A stretch of DNA of 64,000 nt from Maribellus sp. YY47 (GTDB lineage Bacteria > Bacteroidota > Bacteroidia > Bacteroidales > Prolixibacteraceae): NCBI RefSeq assembly GCF_023111095.1, contig NZ_JALGYW010000004.1, positions 186,001-250,000 on the forward strand, given 5' to 3'. The notes beneath the pieces were generated by a model that was not told the origin of the DNA, ran no database searches, and saw only the letters and a program-made list of their open reading frames with translations. The translations under genes and the position numbers were made by a program. Shown in pieces: positions 1 through 9,219 of this stretch (its first letter is position 1; each line of letters starts with the position of its first letter).

Positions 1-84
1 ACACGTGTTTATGGATCGTTGACAACGTTCAATGTTCTCTTTTCAGAAAAAGACCATTATTTTGTAGGAGTAAAATCAAAATAA
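1..84 (+). CDS. C-terminal end of a protein that starts left of the window
   Basis: Frame 1 is open from the left edge and ends at a TAA at 82-84. The last 27 residues end in HYFVGVKSK. This is too short to name a family. A terminator-like hairpin follows directly, which supports this being the true 3' end of a gene. The next gene starts 51 bases later on the same strand. Confidence 0.5.
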   Translation, partial: TRVYGSLTTFNVLFSEKDHYFVGVKSK

Positions 85-120
85 AAAAGGGCGGGAGGTG
101 AAGAACCAACCGCTTTTTTC
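83..120 (+). terminator. probable rho-independent terminator
   Basis: An A-rich left arm and GCGG are followed about 17 bases later by CCGC and a run of six T at 114-119. It lies just after the stop of the truncated gene and before the esterase. The stem is short and imperfect. Confidence 0.5.
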
Positions 121-135
121 TTAAATCATAAACCA

Positions 136-1038
136 ATGAAACTAATTCGATTAATTGTAATTATCATGTTTATAAGCGTGGGCGTTGATGCTCAAAATGA
201 AGTGTTAAAAGTATGGCCGAATGGCGCACCCAACGATAACGGGATGAAATTACCCGAAGAAAAGTACGATGGTGTTCGGGTACGAAATGTATCGGAGGCC
301 GAAATGTATGTTTTCCTTCCCGGGAAGGAAATTAACACCGGCACCGCTGTTTTGATTTGCCCCGGAGGAGGTTATGCCATCGAAGCAATGGATCACGAAG
401 GGTACGATGTGGCGCGTTTTTTACAGGAAAAAGGTATTGCCGGAATTGTGCTGAAATACCGGCTTCCCTACGGACATGATGAAATTCCGTCGTGGGATGC
501 CCGGCGCGCCATGCGCACCATTCGCGCAAATGCGGAGAAGTGGGGAATCAATCCTGAAAAGATAGGAATTGCCGGTTCTTCTGCCGGAGGTCATTTGGCT
601 TCCACTGCTGGAACCGTTTTCGATGCAGGAAATGCGCAAAGCGAAGACCCGGTTGAAAAATTCAGCTGCCGCCCCGATTTTATGTTGCTGTTGTATCCTG
701 TTATTACCATGAACGAAGAGTTCACTCACATGGGTTCGCGTGAAAACCTCATCGGCAAAGGACACGACCAAAAACTGGTGCGCAAATATTCAAACGAATT
801 AAATGTAACGGCAGAAACACCACCAACATTTTTAATACTGGCCGACGACGACGCGGGAGTTCCGCCAAGAAATTCGATCGAATTTTATTCGGCCTTGAAA
901 CGCAATAAAGTGCCGGCAGAACTGCACATTTTCCAAAAAGGTGGCCACGGATTTGGAATCAGACAGGAAGGTCTGCCTGCCAATAACTGGCCCAATATGT
1001 TTGTTGACTGGCTGAAAGCCAGAAAGATTGTTGAATAA
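136..1038 (+). CDS. exported alpha/beta-hydrolase (esterase, acetyl-xylan-esterase-like)
   Basis: A 300-residue alpha/beta-hydrolase fold protein with an N-terminal signal peptide ending near residue 20 (VDAQ), so probably periplasmic. The nucleophile elbow GSSAGGH puts the catalytic Ser at about 149. The PGGGY stretch at 76-80 is the oxyanion-hole loop seen in the BD-FAE/hormone-sensitive-lipase-like esterases. The acid is likely in the LADDDAG stretch (237-239) and the His is at 271 (GGHGF). Family members deacetylate plant polysaccharides or hydrolyse small esters; the substrate here is inferred only. It is followed after about 100 bases by a NUDIX gene on the same strand. Confidence 0.85.
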   Translation: MKLIRLIVIIMFISVGVDAQNEVLKVWPNGAPNDNGMKLPEEKYDGVRVRNVSEAEMYVFLPGKEINTGTAVLICPGGGYAIEAMDHEGYDVARFLQEKGIAGIVLKYRLPYGHDEIPSWDARRAMRTIRANAEKWGINPEKIGIAGSSAGGHLASTAGTVFDAGNAQSEDPVEKFSCRPDFMLLLYPVITMNEEFTHMGSRENLIGKGHDQKLVRKYSNELNVTAETPPTFLILADDDAGVPPRNSIEFYSALKRNKVPAELHIFQKGGHGFGIRQEGLPANNWPNMFVDWLKARKIVE

Positions 1039-1136
1039 AGAATGCTGATTAACGAATAATGATTGCAGAAGTTTTTTCCCTGGAAAATCCTTCTTAAATC
1101 TTCAATCCTTAATCGACATTCACAAATCTGATTTCC

Positions 1137-1676
1137 ATGAGTACTCATCCACTGAGAATTTTAAAATACTGTCCGAAATGCGGTTCCGAAAAGTTTGTTC
1201 CCTCTGGCGAACGATCCTTAAAATGCGGAACCTGCGGATTCCATTATTTTGTAAACTCGGCCGCTGCGGTGGCGGCTTTAATTACCGACGAAGACGGAAA
1301 ATTGATGCTGGTTACCCGCGGCGTTGAACCCGATTACGGAAAACTGGATTTGCCGGGTGGCTTTGTCGATCCGATGGAGACGGCAGAAGAAGCCGTAATC
1401 CGTGAATTGTCAGAGGAACTTGGGTTGACAGTTACAAGTCTGGAGTATTTGTTTTCGGCACCCAATGAGTATATTTTTTCTGAATTCAAGGTTTTCACCC
1501 TCGATCTTGCTTTCTGGGTAAGTGTTGATTCAGTGGAGAATTTAAAGGCCATGGATGATATTCTGGCTTATCGTTTTTATGCTGAAAATGAGTTTGATTA
1601 CGCCGAAATTCCGGCGCCATCCATTAACAGTTTTGTTAAAAGGTATTTTGAAAGAGAAAGACAGAAAAATAGCTAG
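1137..1676 (+). CDS. NUDIX hydrolase with N-terminal zinc ribbon
   Basis: A 179-residue cytoplasmic protein. Residues 12-33 contain two CxxC knuckles (C12, C15, C30, C33), a zinc ribbon like that of NudC-type and related NUDIX proteins. The complete Nudix box spans 75-97 (G75, E81, R89-E90-L91, E93-E94, G96). The family cleaves nucleoside diphosphates linked to another group, using Mg2+ or Mn2+ held by the box glutamates. The exact substrate cannot be told; at 179 residues it is shorter than classical NudC. The stop is 24 bases before the Xaa-Pro aminopeptidase start, so the two are probably cotranscribed. Confidence 0.88.
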   Translation: MSTHPLRILKYCPKCGSEKFVPSGERSLKCGTCGFHYFVNSAAAVAALITDEDGKLMLVTRGVEPDYGKLDLPGGFVDPMETAEEAVIRELSEELGLTVTSLEYLFSAPNEYIFSEFKVFTLDLAFWVSVDSVENLKAMDDILAYRFYAENEFDYAEIPAPSINSFVKRYFERERQKNS

Positions 1677-1700
1677 ATAGAAGTAACGGGAGATTAGAAG

Positions 1701-3482
1701 ATGAAAGATATTATTCAACAAAGAATAGCAGCCCTCCGTGCTGAAATGAGTAGAATAGGAATTGACGCCTGGTACATTTCGGGTACCGATCCTCATTCAA
1801 GCGAATACCTTCCCCAGCGATGGGAAACACGCGAGTTTATCTCCGGATTTACCGGTTCTTACGGATTGGTAGTGGTTACGAAAGAGAAGGCGGCGCTGTG
1901 GACCGATTCCCGGTATTTTTTACAGGCTGCCGATGAGTTGAAAGGAAGCGGAATTGAAATGATGAAACTGCGTGTTCCGGATGCGGTTTCGCCGCAAGTG
2001 TGGCTCACTCAAAACCTTAAAGCAGGGAGTAACGTTGGGATTGATGCAAAAACGGTTACCGTTGCAGAATTTCGTAACCTTCAAAGAACACTGGTCAAGC
2101 AAAATATAGAACTGGTTGAAACGCCCGATTTATTTGATGCGATTTGGGAAGATCGCCCTGCAATTCCAACAGATAAGGCGTTTGAGCTGGATGTACAGTA
2201 TGCCGGACTGTCCAGGAAAGAAAAACAACAGGCAGTTGCTGTTGAATTAGCTAAAACCGGTGCCGATCTTCAGGTTGTTTCCATGCTGGATGAACTGGCC
2301 TGGTTGTATAATCTGCGTGGCTCTGATGTGCCTTACAATCCGGTATTCACCGGGTTTGGTATTATCGGAGCAACGGAAAGCACTCTTTTTGTTGATGCCG
2401 GAAAGATTGATCCGGCTTTAAAATCGAAACTGGAAACCGAAGGAGTTCAGCTAAAAGCTTATACTGAATTCTACACCTATCTTTCTGAGATAAGCGGTAA
2501 GAAAATATTTATCGACTCCGGATCGCTGAACTATTCCGCCTGCAGTGCGCTAATTGAACAAAATGAGATAGTGGAGGGAACTTCGAAAGTTGCCATTTTA
2601 AAGGGGCAGAAAAATTCCATTGAGATTGAAGGGTTCAGAAAAGCCATGGTAAAAGATGGCGTTGCGTTGGTCGAATTTCTGTATTGGCTGAAAGAAACGA
2701 TAGGGAAGAAGCCGGTAAGCGATTATGAAATTGGCGCGAAATTGGCTGAATTCCGATCAAAACAGGCAGGTTTCAAAGGCGAAAGTTTCCCGCCGATTGT
2801 CGGGTACAAGAGCCGCGGAGCCATTGTTCATTTGCATATCGGAGCAAACGATGGTTTGCCTGTTGAAGCAGATGGCGCTTTGTTGTTTGATTCGGGCGGA
2901 CAATACATTGACGGAACTACCGACATAACTCGGACTGTGGCGCTAGGCGCTGTATCCGATCAGTTTAAAACCGATTTTACGTTGGTGTTAAAGGGAATGA
3001 TTGGTTTAACCATGGCTAAGTTTCCGTATGGTACAAAAGGCTGTCACCTGGATATTCTGGCTCGGCAGGCACTTTGGGAAAACGGCATGAATTACGGACA
3101 TGGAACCGGCCACGGAGTGGGGCACTTTCTGAATGTGCACGAAGGTCCGATGGCAATTCGCCAAGAGTACAACGAAAATCCGATTCTTCCGGGCAATGTG
3201 ATGTCGAACGAACCTGCATTTTACCGCGAAGGGCTTTATGGTATTCGTTCCGAAAATATGATGGTGTGTGTGGAAGGGGAAGTAACTGACTACGGTCGCT
3301 TTCTGAAGTTTGAGACGTTGACACTTTGCCCCATCGATACTTCGCTGATTAACCTGGCTTTATTGAACGAGCGGGAGAAAAACTGGCTGAATAAATACCA
3401 CAAACAGGTGAATACAGCGTTGAAACCTTTACTGGATATACAGTACCACGATTTTCTGGATAAGCTGACAGAAGAAATTTAG
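1701..3482 (+). CDS. pepP: Xaa-Pro aminopeptidase (M24B)
   Basis: The 593-residue length fits the three-domain eukaryote-like aminopeptidase P: two creatinase-type N-terminal domains (about 1-310), a pita-bread catalytic domain (about 310-540) and a short C-terminal extension. Dinuclear metal ligands are visible: Asp near 397 and 408 (FDSGG, DGTTD), His in the GTGHGVGH region (about 466-476), and Glu near 502 and 517 (SNEPAF, SEN). It removes N-terminal residues before proline in the cytoplasm. No signal peptide. Its 3' end overlaps the convergent symporter gene by 4 bases. Confidence 0.93.
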   Translation: MKDIIQQRIAALRAEMSRIGIDAWYISGTDPHSSEYLPQRWETREFISGFTGSYGLVVVTKEKAALWTDSRYFLQAADELKGSGIEMMKLRVPDAVSPQVWLTQNLKAGSNVGIDAKTVTVAEFRNLQRTLVKQNIELVETPDLFDAIWEDRPAIPTDKAFELDVQYAGLSRKEKQQAVAVELAKTGADLQVVSMLDELAWLYNLRGSDVPYNPVFTGFGIIGATESTLFVDAGKIDPALKSKLETEGVQLKAYTEFYTYLSEISGKKIFIDSGSLNYSACSALIEQNEIVEGTSKVAILKGQKNSIEIEGFRKAMVKDGVALVEFLYWLKETIGKKPVSDYEIGAKLAEFRSKQAGFKGESFPPIVGYKSRGAIVHLHIGANDGLPVEADGALLFDSGGQYIDGTTDITRTVALGAVSDQFKTDFTLVLKGMIGLTMAKFPYGTKGCHLDILARQALWENGMNYGHGTGHGVGHFLNVHEGPMAIRQEYNENPILPGNVMSNEPAFYREGLYGIRSENMMVCVEGEVTDYGRFLKFETLTLCPIDTSLINLALLNEREKNWLNKYHKQVNTALKPLLDIQYHDFLDKLTEEI

Positions 3483-4795
3483 TCGTTTCGTTTCCGGAAC
3501 AGGAGAAAGGCATTGGCCAGGTAAGCAAGGGCAATTAAGAGGTTACCAACCAGGTTGTGGGTGAACTCGTTTACCAGCTTTCCACACAGGGCAATCAAAC
3601 CGCCCGTGATCATGGCCAGTGCAACATTCTTTTTGTTCACTTTCAGCTGAAACAATCCGGCCAGCGTGGGGACTACAAATGCTCCTGAAAAAAAGGTAAG
3701 CGCCAGCAGCAGTGCCTGGATAATCGAGGTGATGTACAAGGCGATCAGCAGGCTCAATCCGCCAATTACAACGATCAGGTAGCGGGTGAGTTTTAAGGAC
3801 CTTTCCTTGTTTAGGTTTCCGGTAACCAATTCGCTCAGAATAATCGAAGAAGTGAGCAAAGTAGTATCGGCCGACGACATAACTGCCGATAACAGGGCCG
3901 CCAGAAAAAGCCCGTAAGCCCAGGCCGGGAGTAAATGTTGCGCAAACGAAACGATCGCTTCGCCCGAACCTTTCGAATAAATGCCCAGCCAGGTAAGCGC
4001 AAATGAAACCGGGATTAAAATAAAAGCCACTATTAAAACGCTGCGGGCGGCAGTTTTTTCGTTGCGCGCACAAAATACACGCGAATAAATATCGGGTCCT
4101 ACCACAAAAGTAACCGAGTAGGTAAGGAGCAGAATCACGAGGTCGATCAGGTCAAAAGATTCATTAAACAAGGCCGATGGAGTCAGGGCTTCAAGTTGCA
4201 TGCTTTCAGGGGCTGGCAAGGTGAATACCAGCAGCGCCATTATTCCGGCAAGGATAAGTACCGATTGCAGGGTATCCGTTTTTAAAATACTCATTTGACC
4301 GCCCAGCAAAGTGTAAACAATAAACACAATCCCCGATAAAACAGCGGCTTGCGGGTAATCAATCGAATTCAGCCCGGTAAGAATTTTGGCTGCGGCAATA
4401 ATCTGCGCAGCTACAATTCCCAGCCACGCGATCGGAATAATCAGCGACGCGATGGTTTCAGCTTTTTTCCCGTAAAAAGTACCGAGTAACTCGGGCAAGG
4501 TAAAATTCCCGAAGCGTTTTACGTATTTCGAAAGCGGTACGAGCACAAACAGGCCAATGGCCGCACTAAACAAAAACCACAGTGCCGCCCACCCGGTTTT
4601 CTGGCTTAATTCGATGGTGCCTAGCACGGCCGAACCACCCAGAATGGTTGCCAGCAAACTGCCCGAAACCGGCAGCAAACCTGCCTTTTTACCGGCCACA
4701 TAGTAGTCTTCGGGCTTTTTTATCTTGAAGGCCGAGTAAACGCCGATTCCAACGATAAAAACAAAATACGCGATGATGATTCCTTCTACTAACAT
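3479..4795 (-). CDS. sodium:solute symporter (SSS family)
   Basis: A polytopic membrane protein of 438 residues from the preferred start, with about 13 hydrophobic segments along the whole length. It belongs to the SSS/SLC5 family: KKPEDYYVAGK early in the sequence matches the family's N-terminal pattern (YxxGGR-like), and TM6-8 resemble the Na+-binding core. The frame is open up to 4831, but the 12 extra residues (MFQIFDICSHHI) are not membrane-like, and the ATG at 4795 puts the first helix at the N-terminus as usual. Substrate unknown: no sugar-, proline- or sialate-specific neighbours are present. Convergent with pepP (4-base overlap) and divergent from the S9 peptidase. Confidence 0.88.
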   Translation of the reverse strand: MLVEGIIIAYFVFIVGIGVYSAFKIKKPEDYYVAGKKAGLLPVSGSLLATILGGSAVLGTIELSQKTGWAALWFLFSAAIGLFVLVPLSKYVKRFGNFTLPELLGTFYGKKAETIASLIIPIAWLGIVAAQIIAAAKILTGLNSIDYPQAAVLSGIVFIVYTLLGGQMSILKTDTLQSVLILAGIMALLVFTLPAPESMQLEALTPSALFNESFDLIDLVILLLTYSVTFVVGPDIYSRVFCARNEKTAARSVLIVAFILIPVSFALTWLGIYSKGSGEAIVSFAQHLLPAWAYGLFLAALLSAVMSSADTTLLTSSIILSELVTGNLNKERSLKLTRYLIVVIGGLSLLIALYITSIIQALLLALTFFSGAFVVPTLAGLFQLKVNKKNVALAMITGGLIALCGKLVNEFTHNLVGNLLIALAYLANAFLLFRKRND

Positions 4796-4935
4796 AATGT
4801 GATGACTGCAAATATCGAAAATCTGAAACAAAATTGTACATTCGATACTAATATATCAATCCGGTTCAAGATTGTTGAAGAGAAACGGATGGGTGAACGT
4901 TACACTGTAATTCAGGTATCTTAAATTTATTTCAT

Positions 4936-7044
4936 ATGAACAAATCGATTATTGTCCCCCTATTGCTAATGCTGTTTCTGGCCGCCTGTTCATCAAAAGA
5001 AAAGGTAGTGCCACCGGTTGTTAAAAAGATTCCAAAAGAACTGACAACCCACGGCGATACACGTATTGATAATTATTACTGGCTGAATGAAAGAGAGAAT
5101 CCGGAGGTAATTGCCTACCTGGAAGCAGAAAATGCATATACCGATGCGGTGATGAAACCTACGGAAGCGCATCAGGAAAAGCTTTATGAAGAGATCAAAT
5201 CGAAGATTAAACCGGAAGATGAATCGGTTCCGTACAAAGAGAACGGATATTATTACTACGATCGTACGGAGGCTGATCAGGAATATTACCTGGAATGCCG
5301 GAGGAAAGGCAGTTTGGATGCCGAAGAAGAAGTATTGCTGGATGTAAATGAAATGTCGGAAGGCTACGAATATTATGCTGTTGGAGGATTATCGGTAAGT
5401 ACTGACAACAAACTGCTGGCTTTTGGCGTGGATACGCTTAGCCGACGGAAATACACCATCTATTTTAAAAACCTGGAAACCGGAGAACTTTTACCGGATG
5501 CAATTCCGCTCACCACCGGAAGCGCTGTTTGGGCCAACGATAATAAAACCGTTTACTACACGCTCAAAGACGATGTTACCTTACGTTCAGAGAAGATTAT
5601 GAAACATGTTTTGGGAACTCCATTCGAAAATGACCAGGAAGTTTTTAATGAGGCCGATGAAACGTTTTCGTGTTTTATTTACAAAACCAAATCGCAGGAT
5701 TACCTGATTATTGGAAGTGAAAGTACCCTGACATCAGAATATCGTTACCTCGATGCCAATCATCCGGAAGGTGAATTTAAAATCATTCAACCACGCGAAA
5801 GAGGGCTGGATTACTCAGTGGATCAGGCAGCAGATTATTTTTATATACGCACCAATCTTGATGCACAAAACTTTCGATTAATGCGCACTTCCGTCAAAGC
5901 CACCTCAAAAGAGAACTGGGAGGAAGTGATTGCTCATCGTAACGATGTCTATTTTTCTGACTTTGATGTTTTCAAGGATTACCTTGTGGTTTCAGAACGT
6001 AAGGAAGGAATTAACCGGCTTCGTGTAATGCCCTGGCAGGGAGAGGAATATTATATTGATTTTGATGAGGAAGTTTATACTGTTCGTCCAAATGTGAATC
6101 TTGATTTTGATACTGATTTGTACCGGTTTAGCTATACTTCGCTGACAACACCCAGCTCTGTTTATGATTTCAACATGAAAACAAAAGAGCGTGTTTTGTT
6201 GAAAGAGCAGGAAGTGCTGGGGGGATTTAACAAGGACAATTACGAAACCAAACGAATTTATGCCACGGCAGGCGACGGAACCCTGATTCCGATGTCGATC
6301 GTTTATAAAAAAGGCATTAAAAAGGATAGTAACAACCCGACGTTGCTGTATGGCTATGGTTCGTACGGAGCAACCATGGATCCCTCTTTTTCTGTATCGC
6401 GTCTGCCGTTGCTCGATCGTGGTTTTGTGTATGCAATTGCCCATATCCGCGGAAGCCAGATCAACGGCCGGCAGTGGTATGAAGATGGCAAGCTGCTGAA
6501 GAAAATGAACACTTTCACCGACTTTAACGATTGTGCTCAGTTTTTAATCGACGATGGTTATACCAACCCGGAAAAATTGTTTGCGCTAGGAGGTAGTGCC
6601 GGAGGATTGTTAATGGGCGCCTGCATCAATTTGCGTCCTGAACTGTACAAAGGAGTCATTGCCGCAGTTCCGTTTGTGGATGTGGTGACTACCATGCTGG
6701 ATGAAAGTATTCCGCTTACGACCAGTGAATTCGACGAGTGGGGAAATCCGAAGGAAGAGAAATATTATTATTACATGCTTTCGTACTCTCCCTACGATAA
6801 TGTGGAAGCAAAAGACTATCCGGCATTGATGGTAACCACCGGGTTGCACGATTCTCAGGTGCAGTACTGGGAACCTGCCAAATGGGTAGCCAAACTACGC
6901 GATATGAAAACAGATGATAATCCGCTGATTTTTCATATCAACATGGATTTTGGACACGGTGGCGCTTCGGGGCGTTTTGAATGGATCAGGGACGTTGCCT
7001 TACAGTATGCCTTTATTTTTGACCAGATCGGAATCACTGAATAG
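4936..7044 (+). CDS. ptrB: S9A prolyl oligopeptidase / oligopeptidase B-like lipoprotein
   Basis: 702 residues. A lipobox (LAAC, Cys18) makes it a likely lipoprotein in the periplasm or outer membrane, unlike cytoplasmic E. coli protease II. Residues about 30-420 form the seven-bladed propeller gate and about 430-702 the alpha/beta-hydrolase domain. The triad is visible: Ser554 in LGGSAGG, Asp639 in GLHDSQV, His674 in DFGHGG. The family cleaves short peptides after basic residues or proline. The C-terminal domain looks more like oligopeptidase B than prolyl endopeptidase (SAGGLLMG, FDEWGNP), so the symbol is tentative. Followed by a strong terminator. Confidence 0.9.
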   Translation: MNKSIIVPLLLMLFLAACSSKEKVVPPVVKKIPKELTTHGDTRIDNYYWLNERENPEVIAYLEAENAYTDAVMKPTEAHQEKLYEEIKSKIKPEDESVPYKENGYYYYDRTEADQEYYLECRRKGSLDAEEEVLLDVNEMSEGYEYYAVGGLSVSTDNKLLAFGVDTLSRRKYTIYFKNLETGELLPDAIPLTTGSAVWANDNKTVYYTLKDDVTLRSEKIMKHVLGTPFENDQEVFNEADETFSCFIYKTKSQDYLIIGSESTLTSEYRYLDANHPEGEFKIIQPRERGLDYSVDQAADYFYIRTNLDAQNFRLMRTSVKATSKENWEEVIAHRNDVYFSDFDVFKDYLVVSERKEGINRLRVMPWQGEEYYIDFDEEVYTVRPNVNLDFDTDLYRFSYTSLTTPSSVYDFNMKTKERVLLKEQEVLGGFNKDNYETKRIYATAGDGTLIPMSIVYKKGIKKDSNNPTLLYGYGSYGATMDPSFSVSRLPLLDRGFVYAIAHIRGSQINGRQWYEDGKLLKKMNTFTDFNDCAQFLIDDGYTNPEKLFALGGSAGGLLMGACINLRPELYKGVIAAVPFVDVVTTMLDESIPLTTSEFDEWGNPKEEKYYYYMLSYSPYDNVEAKDYPALMVTTGLHDSQVQYWEPAKWVAKLRDMKTDDNPLIFHINMDFGHGGASGRFEWIRDVALQYAFIFDQIGITE

Positions 7045-7076
7045 CGCAACTTACGGTTTTATGCCGCATTAAAAAG

Positions 7077-7122
7077 AAAAGGAATCGAACAGGCAGGGAG
7101 GTGTTCGGTTCCTTTTTGTTTT
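7077..7122 (+). terminator. rho-independent terminator of the S9 peptidase gene
   Basis: A 14-base arm at 7077-7090 pairs with 7103-7116 with a single G:U pair, followed by T-rich sequence (TTTTTGTTTTTTC). Confidence 0.8.
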
Positions 7123-7132
7123 TTCGGGACTA

Positions 7133-7169
7133 GAAAAAGAAACCGCACTCTGTAAGGAGAACGGTTTCT
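7133..7169 (-). terminator. rho-independent terminator of ettA
   Basis: On the minus strand AGAAACCG (7169-7162) pairs perfectly with CGGTTTCT (7145-7138), followed by a T run down to 7133. It lies 30 bases past the ettA stop, back to back with the + strand terminator of the S9 peptidase gene. Confidence 0.8.
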
Positions 7170-7198
7170 GATGCCAGCGGTTGGAAGCCGCTTCTATT

Positions 7199-8884
7199 TT
7201 ATGCTTTTAGCTTCTTGTATTTGAAGCGTTTCGGAGCTTCGGCACCCAATCGTTTTTTGCGGTTTTCTTCGTATTCCGAGAACGAACCTTCAAAAAAGTG
7301 AACGTGTCCTTCGCCCTCAAAAGCCAGAATATGTGTTGCGATACGGTCGAGGAACCAGCGGTCGTGCGAAATAACAACGGCACAGCCTGCAAAATTTTCG
7401 AGGCCTTCTTCCAGCGCACGAAGCGTATTTACGTCAATGTCGTTGGTCGGTTCATCGAGCAGCAACAGGTTGCCTTCCGATTTTAGTGCCAGTGCCAGGT
7501 GCAGGCGGTTGCGTTCTCCACCCGAAAGCACCCCGCATTTTTTCTCCTGATCTGATCCCGAGAAATTAAAGCGCGAAACATAGGCACGCGCATTGGCCTG
7601 CTTGTTTCCAAGCATAATGGTTTCGGTTCCCCCGGAAATTACTTCGTACACCGATTTGTTCGGATCGATGGCTTTGTGCGTCTGGTCGACGTAACTTACT
7701 TTCACGGTTTCGCCAATTGCAATGCTTCCTGTATCGGCATCCAGCTGTTTCATGATGAGTTTGAAGAGTGTGGTTTTACCCGCACCGTTCGGGCCGATAA
7801 CACCGATAATCCCTGCAGGAGGGAGTTTGAAACTCAGGTCTTCGAACAGAATGCGATCGCCAAAACCTTTTTTAACGCCTTCCATTTCCACCACTTTATC
7901 ACCGAGGCGTGGACCGTTCGGAATATAAATCTCCAGTCGTTCCTCTTTCTGACGTGTGTCTTCGTTCAGCATTTTATCGTAGGCGCTCAAACGGGCTTTG
8001 CTTTTGGCTTGACGCGCTTTGGGCGCCATACGAACCCACTCAAGCTCACGTTCCAGTGTTTTCTTGCGTTTCTGACTGCCTTTTTCTTCCTGTTCTAAAC
8101 GGGCTGCTTTTTGTTCCAACCACGAGCTGTAGTTTCCTTTCCACGGAATTCCCATACCACGGTCCAGTTCCAGGATCCAACCGGCCACGTTGTCGAGGAA
8201 GTAGCGGTCGTGGGTGATACAGATTACAGTTCCCTTGTATTGGTCGAGGTGGGCTTCCAGCCACTGAATACTTTCTGCATCGAGGTGGTTGGTAGGCTCG
8301 TCAAGCAACAACACATCGGGTTCCTGTAACAAAAGACGGCACAAGGCAACGCGGCGGCGTTCACCCCCCGAAAGTTCGCTGATGGGCTGATCATCCGGCG
8401 GACATTGCAGCGCATCCATCGCACGTTCCAGTTTGCTGTCGAGGTTCCAGGCATCCAGAACATCCATTTTTTCCTGCAGCTGTGCCTGTTCGCTCATCAA
8501 CTCATCCATTTTGTCCGGATTTTCATACACCTCGGGCAGCCCAAACAGTTGGTTGATTTCTTCGTAGCGATTCAGTACATCCACTGTTTCCTGCATGCCT
8601 TCTTTCACCACTTCAATCACGGTTTTGTTTTCATCGAGCTTTGGCTCCTGATCGAGTAAGCCGACCGAATAACCCGGTGCAAAAACCAGCTCGCCGTTAA
8701 ACGATTTGTCCTGGCCGGCAATGATCTTCAGCAAAGTTGATTTTCCTGATCCGTTTAACCCGATAATGCCTATTTTGGCGCCCAGGAAAAACGAAAGCGA
8801 AATGTCTTTAATCACTGTTTTGTTGGGTGGGTAAACCTTACTCACCTTATACATCGAAAAAATTATCTTCTTGTCGTCGCTCAT
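7199..8884 (-). CDS. ettA: ABC-F translational throttle ATPase EttA
   Basis: A cytoplasmic soluble ABC-F protein with two ATPase domains and no membrane segments. Walker A motifs are GLNGSGKST near residue 35 and GPNGAGKTT near 355; signature motifs are LSGGERRR and LSGGERNR; both Walker B motifs read LLLDEPTN. The P-site tRNA interaction motif falls in the charged linker (QEEKGSQKRKK onward). EttA gates the first translocation step according to ATP/ADP. The start at 8884 gives MSDDKKIIFSMYKVSKVYPP, matching the family N-terminus; the open frame reaches 8917 but the extra 11 residues look untranslated. Length 561, as in the family. Confidence 0.93.
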   Translation of the reverse strand: MSDDKKIIFSMYKVSKVYPPNKTVIKDISLSFFLGAKIGIIGLNGSGKSTLLKIIAGQDKSFNGELVFAPGYSVGLLDQEPKLDENKTVIEVVKEGMQETVDVLNRYEEINQLFGLPEVYENPDKMDELMSEQAQLQEKMDVLDAWNLDSKLERAMDALQCPPDDQPISELSGGERRRVALCRLLLQEPDVLLLDEPTNHLDAESIQWLEAHLDQYKGTVICITHDRYFLDNVAGWILELDRGMGIPWKGNYSSWLEQKAARLEQEEKGSQKRKKTLERELEWVRMAPKARQAKSKARLSAYDKMLNEDTRQKEERLEIYIPNGPRLGDKVVEMEGVKKGFGDRILFEDLSFKLPPAGIIGVIGPNGAGKTTLFKLIMKQLDADTGSIAIGETVKVSYVDQTHKAIDPNKSVYEVISGGTETIMLGNKQANARAYVSRFNFSGSDQEKKCGVLSGGERNRLHLALALKSEGNLLLLDEPTNDIDVNTLRALEEGLENFAGCAVVISHDRWFLDRIATHILAFEGEGHVHFFEGSFSEYEENRKKRLGAEAPKRFKYKKLKA

Positions 8885-8917
8885 TTTGCAAAATTTAATT
8901 CCGCAGCTAAAATACAA

Positions 8918-9219
8918 CAGAAAGCGGTATTAAAGAATGGAAACGCCGGAAATAGTTAAAGGGGAAATGGACGGTGGGTTCAGAGTTCAAAGTTCAGTGT
9001 TCAGAGTTCAGTGCAGTGATCAGTTGCAGTTCTAAGGGGCTGAAGGATTGATGATATTGAAGGACTGGAAAGGCCGAATTTCCAATGGCTCGAGGCTCGC
9101 TGCTTATTCTCGCATTAAAGCATTGACACATTAAAGCATTTCAATCTTTCAGTCCTTGAAAATAAAACTGAAACATGCACCTTTTCCGAAATTACTACAG
9201 AACGATTTACCCGCGTAAG
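8918..9219. repeat. intergenic stretch with heptamer tandem repeat and short direct/inverted repeats
   Basis: About 300 bases without a credible gene. Five consecutive 7-mers of the form GTTCARW run from 8978 to 9012. A 12-base direct repeat CATTAAAGCATT occurs at 9113 and 9129. AAGGACTG at about 9060 is inverted as CAGTCCTT at about 9150. It looks like low-complexity intergenic sequence built by slippage. There is no spacer-repeat regularity that would suggest CRISPR. Confidence 0.6.

Noticed and set aside
5992-6444. 150-codon reverse ORF inside the S9 peptidase gene
   Set aside because: Antisense shadow; the sense frame has a complete triad.
8978-9012. Possible CRISPR-like repeat array
   Set aside because: Repeats are 7 bases with no spacers and no cas genes nearby.
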